From Melastoma dodecandrum (taxonomy: Eukaryota; Streptophyta; Magnoliopsida; Myrtales; Melastomataceae): 64,000 nt of DNA. Location of the stretch: the NCBI GenBank assembly GCA_029817715.1, contig JARUPY010000154.1:3747501-3811500 (forward strand). The letters are read 5' to 3'. Under the pieces are notes generated by a model. It was not told the DNA's origin and did no database searches. It saw only the letters and a program-made list of their open reading frames with translations. Positions 46,144 to 59,236 of the stretch are shown piece after piece. A program made the translations under genes and the position numbers. Each line of letters begins with the position of its first letter. Position 1 is the stretch's first letter.

Positions 46144-49100
46144 TCATTGGCCTATGGCCTCAGATGCAAGGCGCACTAGCCCGAGCAAACCCTGTACATC
46201 ATGGAAATTGAAATCAAGAGCCCTTCTAATGCAAGAAATTCCTTCCACATAGCGAGCGTCTCCTGTTCCGGCACTCGCGGTAGTAAAAGCAATGCGTGAT
46301 CTCCTAGAAGCCTCCATCGCATTGGTGACATCTTGTGACTGACAGACAAATTTGAAGATCTTAGTAATAGGAAAACTTAGAATCAACCCAAAGAATTTAT
46401 AAGGCATGTAAATTACCATGCTACCAAGTTTAGTATGTGACAGGCATTCAGCAATCAACATATCATCTATATTCATGGCTATGAAATTAGTATAACACAA
46501 AATATCTAGTCGGAATGGATTTGTTAACCTCGCTTATCAAGCATTCTTTCACTAGCCCACTTAATATAAGCTGAGTTGCAAAGCAAGGATAAAATAACAA
46601 CATCACTTACAAAGTTTAATAACCGAATCAAATGTTCATGGTTCTGGGCAATAAGTGATTGACTTTGAGAAACATTGGGTGAACTACCACACTTGGGTGC
46701 AGATTTATCCATTGCAGCAGAGTTATTAACATTATCCAGGTCTGATGCAGAAGAAGAAGGCGATTCACCTGATAAATGTTCATGAAGAGAATCATTTTTT
46801 AATGATGCCAAATCAATAGCTTTACCTCACTAAGCTACAACACAAAAGATATTGAAAGGAAGCATTAGAAAAGGTAATGGAATACATTTGTCGATATCTT
46901 TGTGCAGACGGGAGAAATGGAAGCAAACAGAATGTTATGAACGGACAGGAACTAAACAAACTATCATGCTATATGGTTCACGATTTGTGTCCCTGACTCT
47001 AAATATTATAAATCCATATCTTCACACAGGTCATATTCAAGTAAATCAAGAACCGATTCAATACCTGCCAGGTTTATTTTAAATGCTTTCTGCAGGTCAA
47101 CCCTTTCTCTGCCTGCCGTGTTACTGGATGAATAAACTACTTTCATGTAGGCTACCTCCATACATTTGTAAGCCAACGCAGCAGATGCCATGTCCTTACA
47201 CTTCTCATACTCATGAGCACAATATCTATTCAATTTAAAACCAGTGAATTAATAGCAGTGGAAGATCATTGAAAATTACATGATATCGACCGATAGGTGA
47301 ATTACAGAACAAACTCTTCTGATAACAGGAATATTGTAGATGAGGGAGGATATTAACAAAATGTCAGTCATCTCTCGGAGTTCTTTTCAGGCAAAGGTGA
47401 AAGAATCTTACTCGCAAAGTTTTGCAGTACTTGCATACACTTGGGTCGATGACTGTGTCGTGTCACTGTGCTTTGAACCATCCATCTTGGAAGCTTCCAA
47501 AAGAGAAGCTCCGAGAAGAAACTTCAGGACAGCCTGAAAATAAAGTTCAGTTCTTTCCAAGCTCGAATCAGTGTTCTGCAAAGACAACGCTATATTCAGC
47601 AAAGCCATGAGATATTAAGGACTCAGTCAAGAATGCACAAACTAAGTACACAGATATGAATAGAACCTTCAAACGATCAGCCATGTGCTTCAGATCTGCT
47701 CCTTCTTTAATGACCTTATTAGCAGCTTGATTAGAGGAATCTTTTCTAATTGGACTTCTGGCATCAGTCTCTCGAGAGCAATTACCATTGGAAGTAGTCT
47801 GTCTCTGCCGAGAATTCCTGCTTGTCGCATCAATCCCTCCCAACTTCCCGGAAAACTTTGATGTGCCACCATCAAATGCATCCCGTGTTATTAGCTCCGC
47901 CTCATTTCCTTTGTTGGTCCCAGAAGAATCGACCATTCCAGGAAGTGAGGATGGCAGGGACTGCCCTTTCTCAGCAGATTGGTCAGTTTTGCCGTTATGA
48001 GGCTTTGTAGAGAACTTCTTCCCATTATTATCTACACGTGAGACTGTATTTTGACCACATGAGGCATCCAAATCTTCGTAGTAATTTTCCTGCCCGTTTG
48101 CATGTGATTGGCTGACTTTCCCATGCTTACCACCTAACTGAACAGATGAACAATTTCCTTCACCATTCTCATGAACATTTTCCTGAATTTGTGCTTTACC
48201 TTCCTTGAACCCTGCTTCCCTCAATGAGACGGCTACCTTCGACTTAATTAAAGAACTGTTCGGTTTATCTTTTTCACCTTCCTGCTTCAAACTTTGGGTT
48301 CGATCCTTTGATCTTGAAGAGGAGCCCTTTCCAGATTTTTGAGAATGTGACTCACTCCCATGATGAGAGTCTCCACTATGTCTACTATCTTTTTGACCTT
48401 TATGCCTACGGGCATCAAGGGAAGGCCTGACTTTTGATTTAGTACCCACAGAAAAACTATTTTCATCAGGATTTGGAACCAGGGATGATCCCAAGGATCC
48501 ATAGTGAATATCGGTACAGTCTTCCTGTCTGCCAGTCCAAAAATGATTAGCAAGACCTGTAATATTATCATCAGGGTATTTTCTCGGGCTGCCTATTTTA
48601 ACAAATTGAGAATCTTCTTCTTTCTCCACAGGATTTCTAGGTACTAAATTGTGCTTATCACGTTTTGAACTTCTGATAGGGGATGAAGAAACTGATTCTG
48701 CAGGGGAGCCTTTCATTTCCTTGAAGCAGGATTTACTTTTTGGGGAACTACAAACTTTCGAGGAACTTGAAGCAGCTGCCACCGGCATTTTTCGCTGTAC
48801 AGAATCCATTTCAATTGTGCCCCACCTAGATGGCTGCTTGCCTAGGTCTTGCCTCTGATCTATCGGATAACACAATCCCTTGTCAATTTTAGGACTCTCC
48901 TTCCTGGAACCAGGGTCCTTCCCTTCATGATTTAGCATCCTCTGTTTCTTGTCTTTTCTATACTCATTTTCTCGGACAAAGACTCCACTTTCTTGGTGAT
49001 TCCCTGTGGTACCTTCCACACATTGCAGAGCTTCCTCAGGGTCCTTGAGTTTCCTTTTTGTGCCTGCAACACGTCTCTCTTTGGACCCACCAACATCCAA

Positions 49101-52100
49101 AGAGACACGACCTTTACCGTTTAGATTCTTAATGGAAACCTGAATCCGTTTGGCATTATCTTGCTTTGACGTCTTCCCATAAGCTTCTTCATCTAATTCG
49201 AGATTTTTCCCTGTCAAGGAAGGCACTCCACCGATGGAGTGCTCAACGACCCTCCTTGAGGATTTACTATCATCAGATCTCCAACCTTCATTATCATGTT
49301 GCCTTGGTTCATTTTTTACTTTCATCTTCAAAGATTTGACATTATCTCCACTCCTCTTATGAGATTTTGAACTCTGAAGGTTACCTAAGAATGGCATGGC
49401 ACAAATAAATTAATCACAGATTTCAACATGAAGAATCTTCAGAAGAAGAAAGTAGCAAAAGGCATTACCTCCATCAGAATTGTCTTCAATTGTTTTCTCC
49501 TCTCGGACACGTTTCTCCCCTACTAACTTGTGCTTGATCGGTTTCTCAAAGTCGGCTTCATTCCTCAAAGGAAAAGGCTTTACATCATCCAAACTTCTAA
49601 TTTTTGCCAGCTGAACAGGTTTCTTTTCAGAATTTGAAAATTGAGAACCATCTTTATTGGGGAAAGACATCCTTTTTGCCCCAGGGTTCTTCTTTCCCCT
49701 GAAGGACAGAGGAGGTGGACCCATATGTGAATGTTTGACTTCAGACTGACGCATGGCATCGATGTCTCCACCCAACACACCACACTTAAGGTTTTCAGTT
49801 TCCTGTAAAACAGGTAAAGGAACTTGCAATAATGCCAGGATGGCTGCGTTGGTCTCCTCCTCACTAACGCTGCAACGGTTCAATCCGGGCCTGTCACAAG
49901 ATGAAAGAATTACATGAAACAATTTAGAATAATGTTTACCAAGCTAATGTTAAGTGAATTAAGTCACTGTAACTAAATTAAGTCTGCAAGTTATAATTCA
50001 GTTGAAACAGATTTGCTTTAGTACGCACAGAAATATTCAGGCAATGTGCACAAGTGAAAGCATTCACGGTGTCCAGCAAACTGCAGAACCATTGTTTCTT
50101 CGGCTTGAGCAATTTCAAGATTACCAGAAATCCAACGACTCAGACACCACAACCATAAATTTATTTGACATTATCTTAATGAGCAATCTTTTCAAATTCT
50201 CATTCCAAGAATGAAATAACTCCAAATTAAGTGTCGAGAATAACTTACAGCCAATCGAGCATGCTGCAGACCCACTTATCCGGCAGGTTATCCGGGTTTC
50301 TGCCAGGAGGAAGAATTCTCCATTTTTGGCACTTATCACAACAAACCCAGTGGTCTGTCGAATCTTGAGGGTCAGCTGAAGCAACAGTAGCTCCATTCAC
50401 TTCACATTTATCGCCATATTCTTCTTTCATAAGAGCAGGAGCTGCTGGAGATATGGTCATTGCGGCCACATCATGTTTATTGCCCAATTCAGAAATTTGC
50501 CCAACAGGAGCATTTGTCGTGGACTTTAGTGGCTTAATTATTTTCTTGCTACTTGATTTCACCCTTTTTTCATTATCAACGAGTCTTTTCCGAGCTCCAA
50601 CGAGGTCTTTGACGACATCTGCGGAAACTTCCTCAAGTGTATCGTGATTATCCTCTTCTCCATCAAAATCCCCAAAAAATTCTTTGTACATGTTTCTGCT
50701 CTTACCAGAATCCTTCGATTTCACATCATCACGGCCAATGTTTGGCCTTGAACTTTCGAGCTGAACACTTCTGTTACTTTTGGTCGCTGACGAGGAACCA
50801 CTTAAGCTCTCTCTGGAAGCATCGGCACCAAAAGATTCATCATTTCGACTGCCTTTAAACTTTGGTTTCCCTCTAGAAGGAAGCTTCACCTTTCGAGGAG
50901 CCAGAGTTAAGTTATCTGTAGGGATAGCAGCATGACACTCAGCGCTTTTAGCACTATTACATTCGGTAGAGTTTGAGTGTCGGATCTCGGATTCAATGTA
51001 CATTTCACCTTGATAAGTGTCATTTTTCCTTGGAGTACCATCCAACTTTGCTGTTTTATCTGACAATAGCTTTCCATGATAGCGTTTTGGCTTTCCAGAA
51101 ATACCAAAATCTTCATTTAAAGATGATTCTGGAGTTCCATCTTTTCCCGAGCCATTCAATGTCTTGTCTTTTCTGGCCTCATCGGGCGTGTGTCTTATCG
51201 AATTGACCATTCTGCCAGATCCAGATATCATTGGTAACTTAAACGTCTTAGAAACAACTTCCTCACAATCCATCGTGTCCATCTCCAAGGTTTTCTTAGG
51301 AGAAGCACTGGTTCCAGGAAAGGAAGTCCTTCCACAGGCACTTTTCAGACCAGTCACCTCATCAATTTTGTCCTTCAAATGTGAAACCTTCCTGTCAAGT
51401 ACCTTCTGCTTATACCTTAAGGGAACCAATCCGTCTGTTCCAGTATTGGAAGAGTCCTTTCTATGTTCCGATAATGGCTCCCTAACAGTAAAGTGAATGA
51501 GTTCCTCTTGTAGCGGGGACAGAAGCAGGACCGGAGAAGACACCATAATCTGGTTAACCAAAAAAGAATGTCACCAACACTAAAATTTTCACGAAATATC
51601 AAACTTTGAAAAAAAAAAAAAGATTTTAACAGCATGAATCACCTGCAGAATGCTCATGGGTGACTCCAATACCTCACTTTCAGAGGGGCTATAGTCCAGT
51701 GATGTGGAAGGCGAGACGTCAAGGCCTAGGCCACAGTATGCTGCCTTTTTTTGTTTCAACAGGTTATCTGAACTGACTTTTATTCTGACCTTCAACTTTC
51801 TCGGGTCAGGCAATTTAACAGATCCAATTCCTTCTCTTTCGTTATTATTAACATGTTCTACAACCCTTAGAGGAGGAAGGCATCCTTGCTTTACTAAATC
51901 GCCAGTATGAGCTAGTTTCCCTGGTTGTGCTAAAGCGCGAACAGGAGCAGACCTCGGTTTTATAGTCAGAGGAACAGATAATGGCGTCAAGGGGTTGTGA
52001 CCGCCATTCTGCCCCACAAATAATTTAAAATTAAGTCAATAAAAGCATCAGAAACGGACCAAAAGGATATCAAAGAGTACTGGATCTTCATCTACCTCAA

Positions 52101-53100
52101 CATGTGTAGATGTGGCTGATCTAGGAGTATCAGAGATTGGAGAACGTTCTCCATTTTCCAGAAATGACCCATAGCTACCATATTTTGGTCCTGCACAAAC
52201 CTCAGGCATTTAATGCCAACAAGTCCCACAAATCTATTGAGTCACAAGGTCGAAGTCCGCGAAAAATATATACTCGCCTAGGTTTTCAGCTGAAACAACT
52301 CCTTCAAAATCCTTTTGGAAGTGTCCCAATACATGTTGAAGTTTTTCATCCTTCCAATTTAAATTGAACATGTATCAGATTTAAGGTTAGCCAATGATTT
52401 CAATATTGAGTACCACAAGTCCTGGAACGCTCAGAAAGACAAAGATGGTCTGACGGTTTATTATATACACAAAATTACACAATAGCAGAAATTCCTCCTC
52501 AGCTAAGAAAAAAATGTTACATGCACACAGTTGGTAGAATACATGATGCTAAAGAAATGAACAAAGACACAATTGTCACCGTGAAAGCATTTTAGTCTAA
52601 GAAAAGAACCACCTGGACAAGTCAATTTATCTCAACCAGTAAAAAGAACAGAAATCTGCAGCTCTTTCTCAATCGCACTTCCGAAGCTAATGCGCTATTA
52701 TCTTTCCATAAATTGATTAATGACTTGTCCATCCATTATCATAGCCATCAAAAAATGATGACCCACACTTTGTACATATGGTTTGCTGGGCAACAGGAAG
52801 CTGTAGGAATGCCTCTTTGTTTAACAAGAAACTGACGATAAAACATTAACAAATTCATGATATTACTGGCCACTAGTCCTTCTAAAGATTGAAGCAAATA
52901 GAACAGGAGGAGAATCAACTTACAATGTAAGAGAGAGAAACATCTGGGTCAATGCAATCACCATACTCGTCATTAGTGTTCCCATTATGATATGAATAAG
53001 CTTCGCCTTCCTCAAGCTCCATATCCTCCATCTCTCTCTCTCCCCTGAAATCGTTCACACCAAATTCTTTTCTGACATCCTGATTCCACAATGCAAGCAT
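46144..53100 (-). CDS. CW-type zinc-finger protein, large nuclear chromatin reader
   Basis: Eleven coding exons: 53100-52924, 52350-52278, 52190-52096, 52008-51643, 51549-50249, 49890-49469, 49384-47667, 47575-47412, 47225-47065, 46768-46611 and 46338-46144. They close in frame to 1609 residues. The N-terminus reads REMEDMELEEGEAYSY, IDPDVSLSYI, DEKLQHVLGHFQKDFEG, as in plant CW-domain proteins. The CW domain (about residues 632-685: DHWVCCDKCQKWRILP, KWVCSMLDWL, GLNRCS) keeps its four zinc cysteines and the Trp pair that reads histone H3K4 methylation. A very long Ser/Lys-rich region follows, then helical C-terminal blocks (ALAYKCMEVAYMKVVY, VEGISCIRRALDF). An upstream in-frame Met at 53133 is possible. 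The intron after exon 2 appears to have a GC donor. Confidence 0.92.
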
Positions 53101-54195
53101 CGCCAGAGAAAAGCAAGCTCCAAACTCAACCAAGACACATTACCCCAACCCTACAAACCACGGCATCCATCCTCACACCCCACCCCGTAGCCCAATGCAA
53201 AAACTTAAACCCCTACTGGGCCTCAAAGGGCGTTCCTCTATCAAAAAGTTGCACAAATTTCCACTTCCTTAATACTAATTTGAGCACCCAGCAAGCGCAA
53301 AAAAACCTCAGATCGCCTCCTCCGGGCACCCTCGCTCCGACACCAAAACTATCAATTCCCTCCTCCTCCACTACCAAAATTCTACAAGGGCCTCGACTCG
53401 ATGATTTCCTAAACCCTAACGCCTCTGCGGGCGGAGTCTTAAACCGCCCGCTTACGCAAATCCCCCAGACCCTAATCAAAATTGAATCACCCAATTAAGC
53501 ACCCAAAACACCGACCCACATCCGCATTGAAGCGACACGCCCAAAACAGTCAACAACGCTCCCCCCACCCCACAACAAGTCCTAACCCTAGAATTCGCCC
53601 CCTCCTCCCCCAACCAATCCCAAGCAAAGATCACCCAAGAATCCAAAACCCATCCCACCCACCAAGGAACAACTCAGAACCCGCGGTGGGTACGGAAGCT
53701 GGGGGAAACCCAGAACAAGAAACAACCCCTCCTTCGAAAACAATGAATCAAGACCTAACAAGCGCGCAAGGGACGATCTTTTGTTCCCGGGATCGATCCA
53801 AGGGGAGGAAAGGATCGAATTGACGGTTTCAGGGGGGACGACGTTTGAGGTGTTATTGAAAAACAAAAGTGGGGAATTGAAGATGGAGAGCGATTAGCCG
53901 TGATCTACAACTTTTCCCTCTTGCTTGATTTTACGAACCGAACCCTCAAGGGAATTACACCGAACGAAAAAAAAAAAAAAAACTCTCTTTCTTGGCTTTT
54001 CCTGGCTTTGGAAAGAGAAAGAGAAGACTGAACGTGAGAAAAACAAAAACGTTGTCCGAATATTTCTTTGTTCTCTTTAATAATGTAAAATTAAAACAAT
54101 TGGAATATTCTAAACATGCATTTATACGTCCTTGCTTGACTCGAAATATTTTTTTTATTAAAATGATGATTTTGATAAAGCCTACCTACTGCGCT
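53101..54195. other. Leader and promoter region of the CW-zinc-finger gene
   Basis: C-rich on the plus strand up to about 53700, consistent with a long 5' UTR. An A16 run occurs at about 53968-53983. The plus-strand frames here are low-complexity Pro/Thr/Ser shadows. Confidence 0.45.
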
Positions 54196-54486
54196 TTGTA
54201 ATTTAGAGTTTTGTACGGAAATACGATTAATTTTAAAAAAATATTACGAAATACGGTTCAAATTTCGTAAAATACGATTTTACCGTCGAATGGGCGCGTC
54301 TTGAAAACGCGTCCCTTAAAATGCAACGAGGGCGGGTTTATGTAAATAGGCAGAAACACGCCCCCTAAACACTTAACAAAAGACGGAGGAGTGCCTAACG
54401 GGGGGCGCGTTTTTAAAATCCGCCCCTTCGAAAGATTAGACAAAAAAATCTGTTTAGCTTAGTTGGTGAGAGACTTAAAAAAATTT

Positions 54487-54559
54487 TGATGCCATTAGGA
54501 TTCGAACCCAAGACGTCCTGCAAGTTTTGCAATACTTTTACCAACTCGGCTACTCGCCC
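54487..54559 (-). other. tRNA-like segment with A and B boxes inside the MULE core
   Basis: On the minus strand TAGCCGAGTTGG (54552-54541) matches the RNA polymerase III A box, and GGTTCGAATCC (54508-54498) matches the B box. They start 44 bases apart, as in a real tRNA. The T-arm (TTGGG/CCTAA) can pair, the anticodon arm pairs only over 4 bases, and the acceptor ends do not pair. It is therefore tRNA-derived, not a working tRNA. A second A-box-like word, TAGCTTAGTTGG, lies on the plus strand at 54455-54466, in inverted arrangement. Confidence 0.55.
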
Positions 54560-54668
54560 CTTGTTCATTTAGTTAAAGGGGCGCATTTTCAAAACCCGCC
54601 CCTTGTTCATTTAGTTAAAGGGGCGCATTTTCAAAACCCGCCCCTTGTTCATTTAGTTAAAGGGGCGG
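54557..54668. repeat. 42-bp tandem repeat, nearly three copies
   Basis: CCCCTTGTTCATTTAGTTAA recurs with period 42 (TTGTTCATTT at 54561, 54603, 54645), each copy followed by AGGGGCG. It lies at the inner edge of the right MULE arm. Confidence 0.9.
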
Positions 54669-55375
54669 GCCGTTAGGCACCCCTCCTTCACCCGACGAAT
54701 GAATATTTTTGCTAAGTGTTTAGGGGGCGGGTTTAACCCCCCCTGCCTATTTACATAAACCCGCCCTCTTTGCATTTTAAGGAGCGCGTTTTCAAGACGC
54801 GCCCCTTCGACGGTAAAACCGTATTTTACGAAACTCGAACCGTATTTCGTAAATTTTTTTTTAAAACTAATCGTATTTTCGTACAAACCTCTTGTAATTT
54901 ATGTACCAATCTGAATATATATACATAATCTTTTTGTTTTGAATGGAGTTGACAGGGGAAGAAAGGAAATATTATATATTTCAGAAAACAGAAGAAAAAA
55001 GAAAGAAATAGAGACGGAAAATCCCGTGGCGGTTATTTTTTCTGTTTTGTAGGAATGTTTTATATTTTTGGGGAAATCAAGTTGTTTTGTTTAGTCATAA
55101 CGGTTATTGTTATTGTTATTGTTATTATTATTATTATTATTATCAAAATTACAATCATATAAATTTTAAAAGAAAAAACTCTGGATATTTCAAGTGTAAT
55201 TCCATTTCTCATGAAAAGTTGCCATCTTTTGACCCCCTCCGAGTACGTAGTTTTATTCTTTTGAGCACATAGCAAAATAGATGCGTTTGATTCCATTAGT
55301 TGCGAAAATATTTCTTGAAATATGGTCGAAAGTTTTAAAATTTCTTAACTAATGAATATAAATTGATGTTTGAAA

Positions 55376-55696
55376 TGTTGTACAGCTAACGCCAACGGTC
55401 ATAAAAGCTCAAAATGTTAGGTGAAAGCGTGATATACTATATATTTTTATTTTCAACACTACCCCTAAACTGGACTTGAGATTCCACATTGAATTAAGCT
55501 AGCATTTTTGGCCATTTTTACGATTCCCTTATTTAGGTGTTAGGCGGGTTTCTTTGCCCTTAGGCATGGGTTTCCGTGGCCTCTTTTCATTTTTTTTATT
55601 TTTTGATCGCCGTTGTATAACAGCCAACGTCAACTGTCCTAAAAGTTCAAACGGTTAGCTGAAAGCGTTGCATACTATATATTTTCATTTTCAGCA
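55376..55696 (-). mobile_element. TRIM (miniature LTR element), complete
   Basis: On the minus strand, a 5' LTR (55696-55612) starts TGCTGAAAATGAAAATATAT. A degenerate primer site, ~150 bases of interior and a purine tract (GTTTAGGGGTAG) follow, then a 3' LTR (55458-55376) that starts TGTTGAAAATAAAAATATAT and ends TACAACA. The flanking pentamers TGAAA and TGATA agree at 4 of 5 positions. Same family as the partial copy at 22081-22324. No coding capacity. Confidence 0.85.
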
Positions 55697-55799
55697 TGAT
55701 AAACTCGTTTCCCCGACCGGATTAGTTCAAAAAGTCTAGCAAAAAACTCTGCGATAGATAGCATAACAGAATAGTTGGCTTTGTTAGCCTACTCAAGGC

Positions 55800-56500
55800 T
55801 CAATTAATGTTAACCTCATTGATTAAAAAACCTAAACACCTCAATTCACTCTGGTCTTTCACATGTGAGAGAGAACCTATCAGGATCAACGCATCATCCC
55901 CTTTTTTAGGCATAAAGCATACAAAGTAAAACTGCACGTGTAGTTTGACTCTTTCTCCTTTTCTGCGATAAATTGAAAAGCATTTTAACGTCATGGGTGA
56001 AGACGACTCCTTCCAAGAGAGCTTCTCCACAAGAGAATCAGGCCCTGATACTGGCTGGGGGACTCTAGCCATGCACTTCAGGCTAAAGGAGACCATTTTC
56101 AATATTTTCTCTGCGTCTTTACCTTTACCTGCCTCCTCCATCTCCTTCGAATAGTAAAACATCAGCTGCATCTCTACTGGTGTCGGAAACTTAGGTGCAG
56201 ATCCATATCCTCCGCAATCTCATAATCATAAGTTGTTGAAAGCTGGAATAAGGATCACTATGTTAGAAACTTTGATCTCTCGCTATTAAGGGATACGACA
56301 TGGAAGGAAATTCTTTTAAATTTTCTAATCAGAATAGCAACAGCACTTGCTGGTATTAGTGAAAAGGCACACGCAATACCTGATCAGCACACTTGCAAAG
56401 CACAATTTAAGGAAGACCTCCGGCATTTTATTTGACTTCGCAGCCACTGATAGTTGTTCGATCGCAAATGCACCACCTTTTATGGTCATGTCCCTCTTGT
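55800..56500 (-). pseudogene. Remnant of a SPATA20-like (thioredoxin-domain) gene
   Basis: Two adjacent pieces in the correct order match the plant SPATA20/DUF255 family. About 56497-56395 has NKRDMTIKGGAFAIEQLS then KMPE and LKLC. About 56217-56064 has GYGSAPKFPTPVEMQLMFYY and MVSFSLKCMAR, which ends where the family normally continues into its GGxHDHxGGGFHRYS block. Here the frame instead runs into unrelated sequence to a stop at 55800. No earlier or later exons were found, so this is a truncated gene copy. Confidence 0.7.
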
Positions 56501-56649
56501 TATCCCCCCCCCCCTCTCCCTCTTTCAACCTCAACGCAGTCTTGAATCCCCAAAACTATCATGGGGAGGAAAGTAAGTCCCACTCATCAGAGGCTTCAGA
56601 TCAGGGGAAAGGAAGACGCTAGCTAAGAGGCCAGCCCCCTCCACCATAG

Positions 56650-59160
56650 AGTGCCTGCACAAAAGTCATGTACACCTTCAAAAGAACATGGGGTTACATT
56701 CGCCAGAGAAAATAACAGAAACAATAAACAAGGAATGCCTCATCAGCCACATATATGACATAACTATCTAAAGTATCGACCGCCACGAATTACCAGTCAA
56801 CCTGTTAAAGTAAACATTTCCCTATAGCTGACAACTTATACCGAACTCCATGTAAATACTAGAAGAAACGCTACCTTATCGACATCAGGCCGCTCCATTC
56901 TATCTACCTGTCGATCGTAACTTCAGTATGCAGCTAACCTTTGCAGAAGCACGGAAAGAAAAGAAGATTCCATGGAGACAACGGGGTTGGATTCTAAAAC
57001 CACTCGATCTCCCACCTTGATACCGACAAAATTTTCATTAAGCAGCTTCGCGACATCTTAATTCTCGAAAGATTCAACTTCCATGACATGGCTGGCACAC
57101 ACACTAACAATGGCACCTTGTAAAGGCGATATCCCATAAACATCAGTTCCCTACTCCACACTCATCCACCACTACTAAGATATGATGGCAAGAATAAAAA
57201 GTGACTAAACCCCAAGAGCACTAACCAGTGGCGAGTGCTACATCCCACTTCAAGTGAAAAAGCGCCCCGGTGCATACACATCCCACCACAGTAAAAGACA
57301 ACAACACCGTATCAACTTCACATCGACGAACAACTCCACCCAAATTCCACTACCCGGAAATGAATGAGGAAATTACTCGACAGGAATATGTGAACATCTA
57401 TATCCCGCGCTTCCTCAAAAGCTTTCTTCCCATGGATACTACTAGTTCACCTAAACCCACGAAACCAAAACTGAAATTCAACACATGGGCAACGCAAGTT
57501 CGGAGGCATGGAGATAAAGAAATTTTCTGGCTCAATTTTGTCCAAAGAATTTTATTTTAAAATCAATTAATAATAAATAGGGTGACTCACTTAGGCTCTT
57601 ATATACTGAATCGAATTCTCTTTTATATGGATTTTGAGTTTGCTTTTGGCAACTAGGAGTACAGTAATCGGTGGCAGACCCGAGAAAAAGCCCCTGCCCT
57701 GACTTTTAAAAGAAAATTTTAATGAGATTAATTTTTTTAACCTATATTTTAATTTGAATCCTTAATTAATTTTTCTAGCTCCGCTGATGCTGGGTACCGA
57801 AGTTATTCATAAATTATAAAAAGTCATGGAATTATGATCATTTCTGAGCTTGCAATCAACCAACCCCCCTCCTTTTTGCCCTTTTGATAGAGAGAGAGAG
57901 AGAGAGAGAGAGATTGTAATAAAATGAGAAAGATTGGAGGAGGGGGGGATACAATTTGCCACCGTAGCGATCATCATTGCCCTAACGTGTTTACAATTTG
58001 CTTAGAACACCCAATCCCCCCCCGAGTTTGTGTGTGTTTTGCATGAACACCCCCACCACCACCACTTTATGTTCATCAACCTTTTTAAAAACATACATGA
58101 TAATATTAAAAAAAAAAAAACGACCTAAGTTTCACCCCTCCCTCCCACTTTGTGAAAGTAGTCGTCAATTTTTAACTAAAGTTTTTCCATGCTCTCGGTC
58201 TGTAATTATTACAACCTTCGGGATTCCTGCAAGCATGTCCTGTCCCTCCCAAAAAGCCCGGAAGTTATTATGTCTTGATATTTGGCAACCCCAACCAGAG
58301 AGATTTAATTACACCGGACAAGAATTTAGTCGATTCCACTCGGAATATAATCGTAAAACTTAATTAAGTCATGTTTAGAGTTCGAAATGAAATAGAAAAT
58401 AGAAAATATAAACAAAGCCATCCATCCTCCTTCCGCATCGTTCAAACATGCAATTTTTTTTTATCTAAAACTTTACACTAATATGGAATCATGATCACTC
58501 ATTAAAGCATTATAATCCCCCCCCTACCACTACCATTATTCTAATCAAGAACTTCCCCCCGACAACGAACCATCTCAGTTTCTCACAACCATTAGACCAA
58601 ACCACAGACACTCCTTCCCATCTCTCCAACACTCCAGGCGAATACTCGACTCCGGTTTTCCGACGAGTTTTTCCGGTCGATGACGAGTTAAGGTGATCCG
58701 AGGTGGTGGAGATATCGATGGGAATAGCGACGGTAGGCGAGCTGAAGTCGAGCATGTCCGGGAAGAGGAACTTCCGGCCAAGTTCCAGCGTCCGGCATGC
58801 CACCGAATGGTAAACAGTCGTCCCCTCCCCTCCGCCCTCTCTCCATAACTATACAGATCCCTTCTCTTCGCTTCGCTCAGTTTCGCCCCGGAAGCCGTGG
58901 CGGTACCGCCGGCCGCGAAGCAGGGGACGGAGCGAGGCTTTCCTCGAACTATTAGTCAAAGATGGGTAGTGTCTGTTTTCCGACAAGGGTTGCTTTCTCT
59001 TCTTTGAGGGGCCTTGAAAACATAGTACGGACCGACAACACCCCTTCTTTGTCATTTCTACCAACCAGATAAGTTCATGAAACAAGACAACTCCTGTCAG
59101 ACCATCTCCTCCCCTGAAGGACTAAAATCTTGTCATAAAACCCAAAAAAAAAAAAGTAGC
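56650..59160. other. Spacer with microsatellite, no recognised gene
   Basis: A (GA)12 tract lies at about 57889-57913. Minus-strand frames at 58510-58803 and 58849-59085 show no recognisable domain. The plus frame 57270-57560 is also unrecognised. Confidence 0.5.
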
Positions 59161-59236
59161 AACACCTCACTCTCGATCACTCGTGTCTTAAGTTCGACTG
59201 GGATTGGTTTCCAAAACCAAAGGTTTGGTTGATTTG

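Larger units (their letters stand above)
54206..54891. mobile_element. Mutator-like element (non-autonomous) with 10-bp target duplication
   Basis: Terminal inverted repeats of about 200-225 bp (54206-54405 and 54666-54891) begin GAG[T/G]TTTGTACG. The exact 10-bp direct repeat TTGTAATTTA flanks the element (54196-54205, 54892-54901), within the 8-11 bp MULE range. No transposase. The core holds a tRNA-like segment and three 42-bp tandem repeats. The arms share the GC-rich words GGGGCGCG and GGCGGGTTTATGTAAATAGG, unlike the AT-rich flanks. Confidence 0.9.

Noticed and set aside
54487..54559. Functional tRNA gene
   Set aside because: A and B boxes are present, but the acceptor stem does not pair and the anticodon loop lacks the expected uridine, so only a tRNA-like origin is supported.
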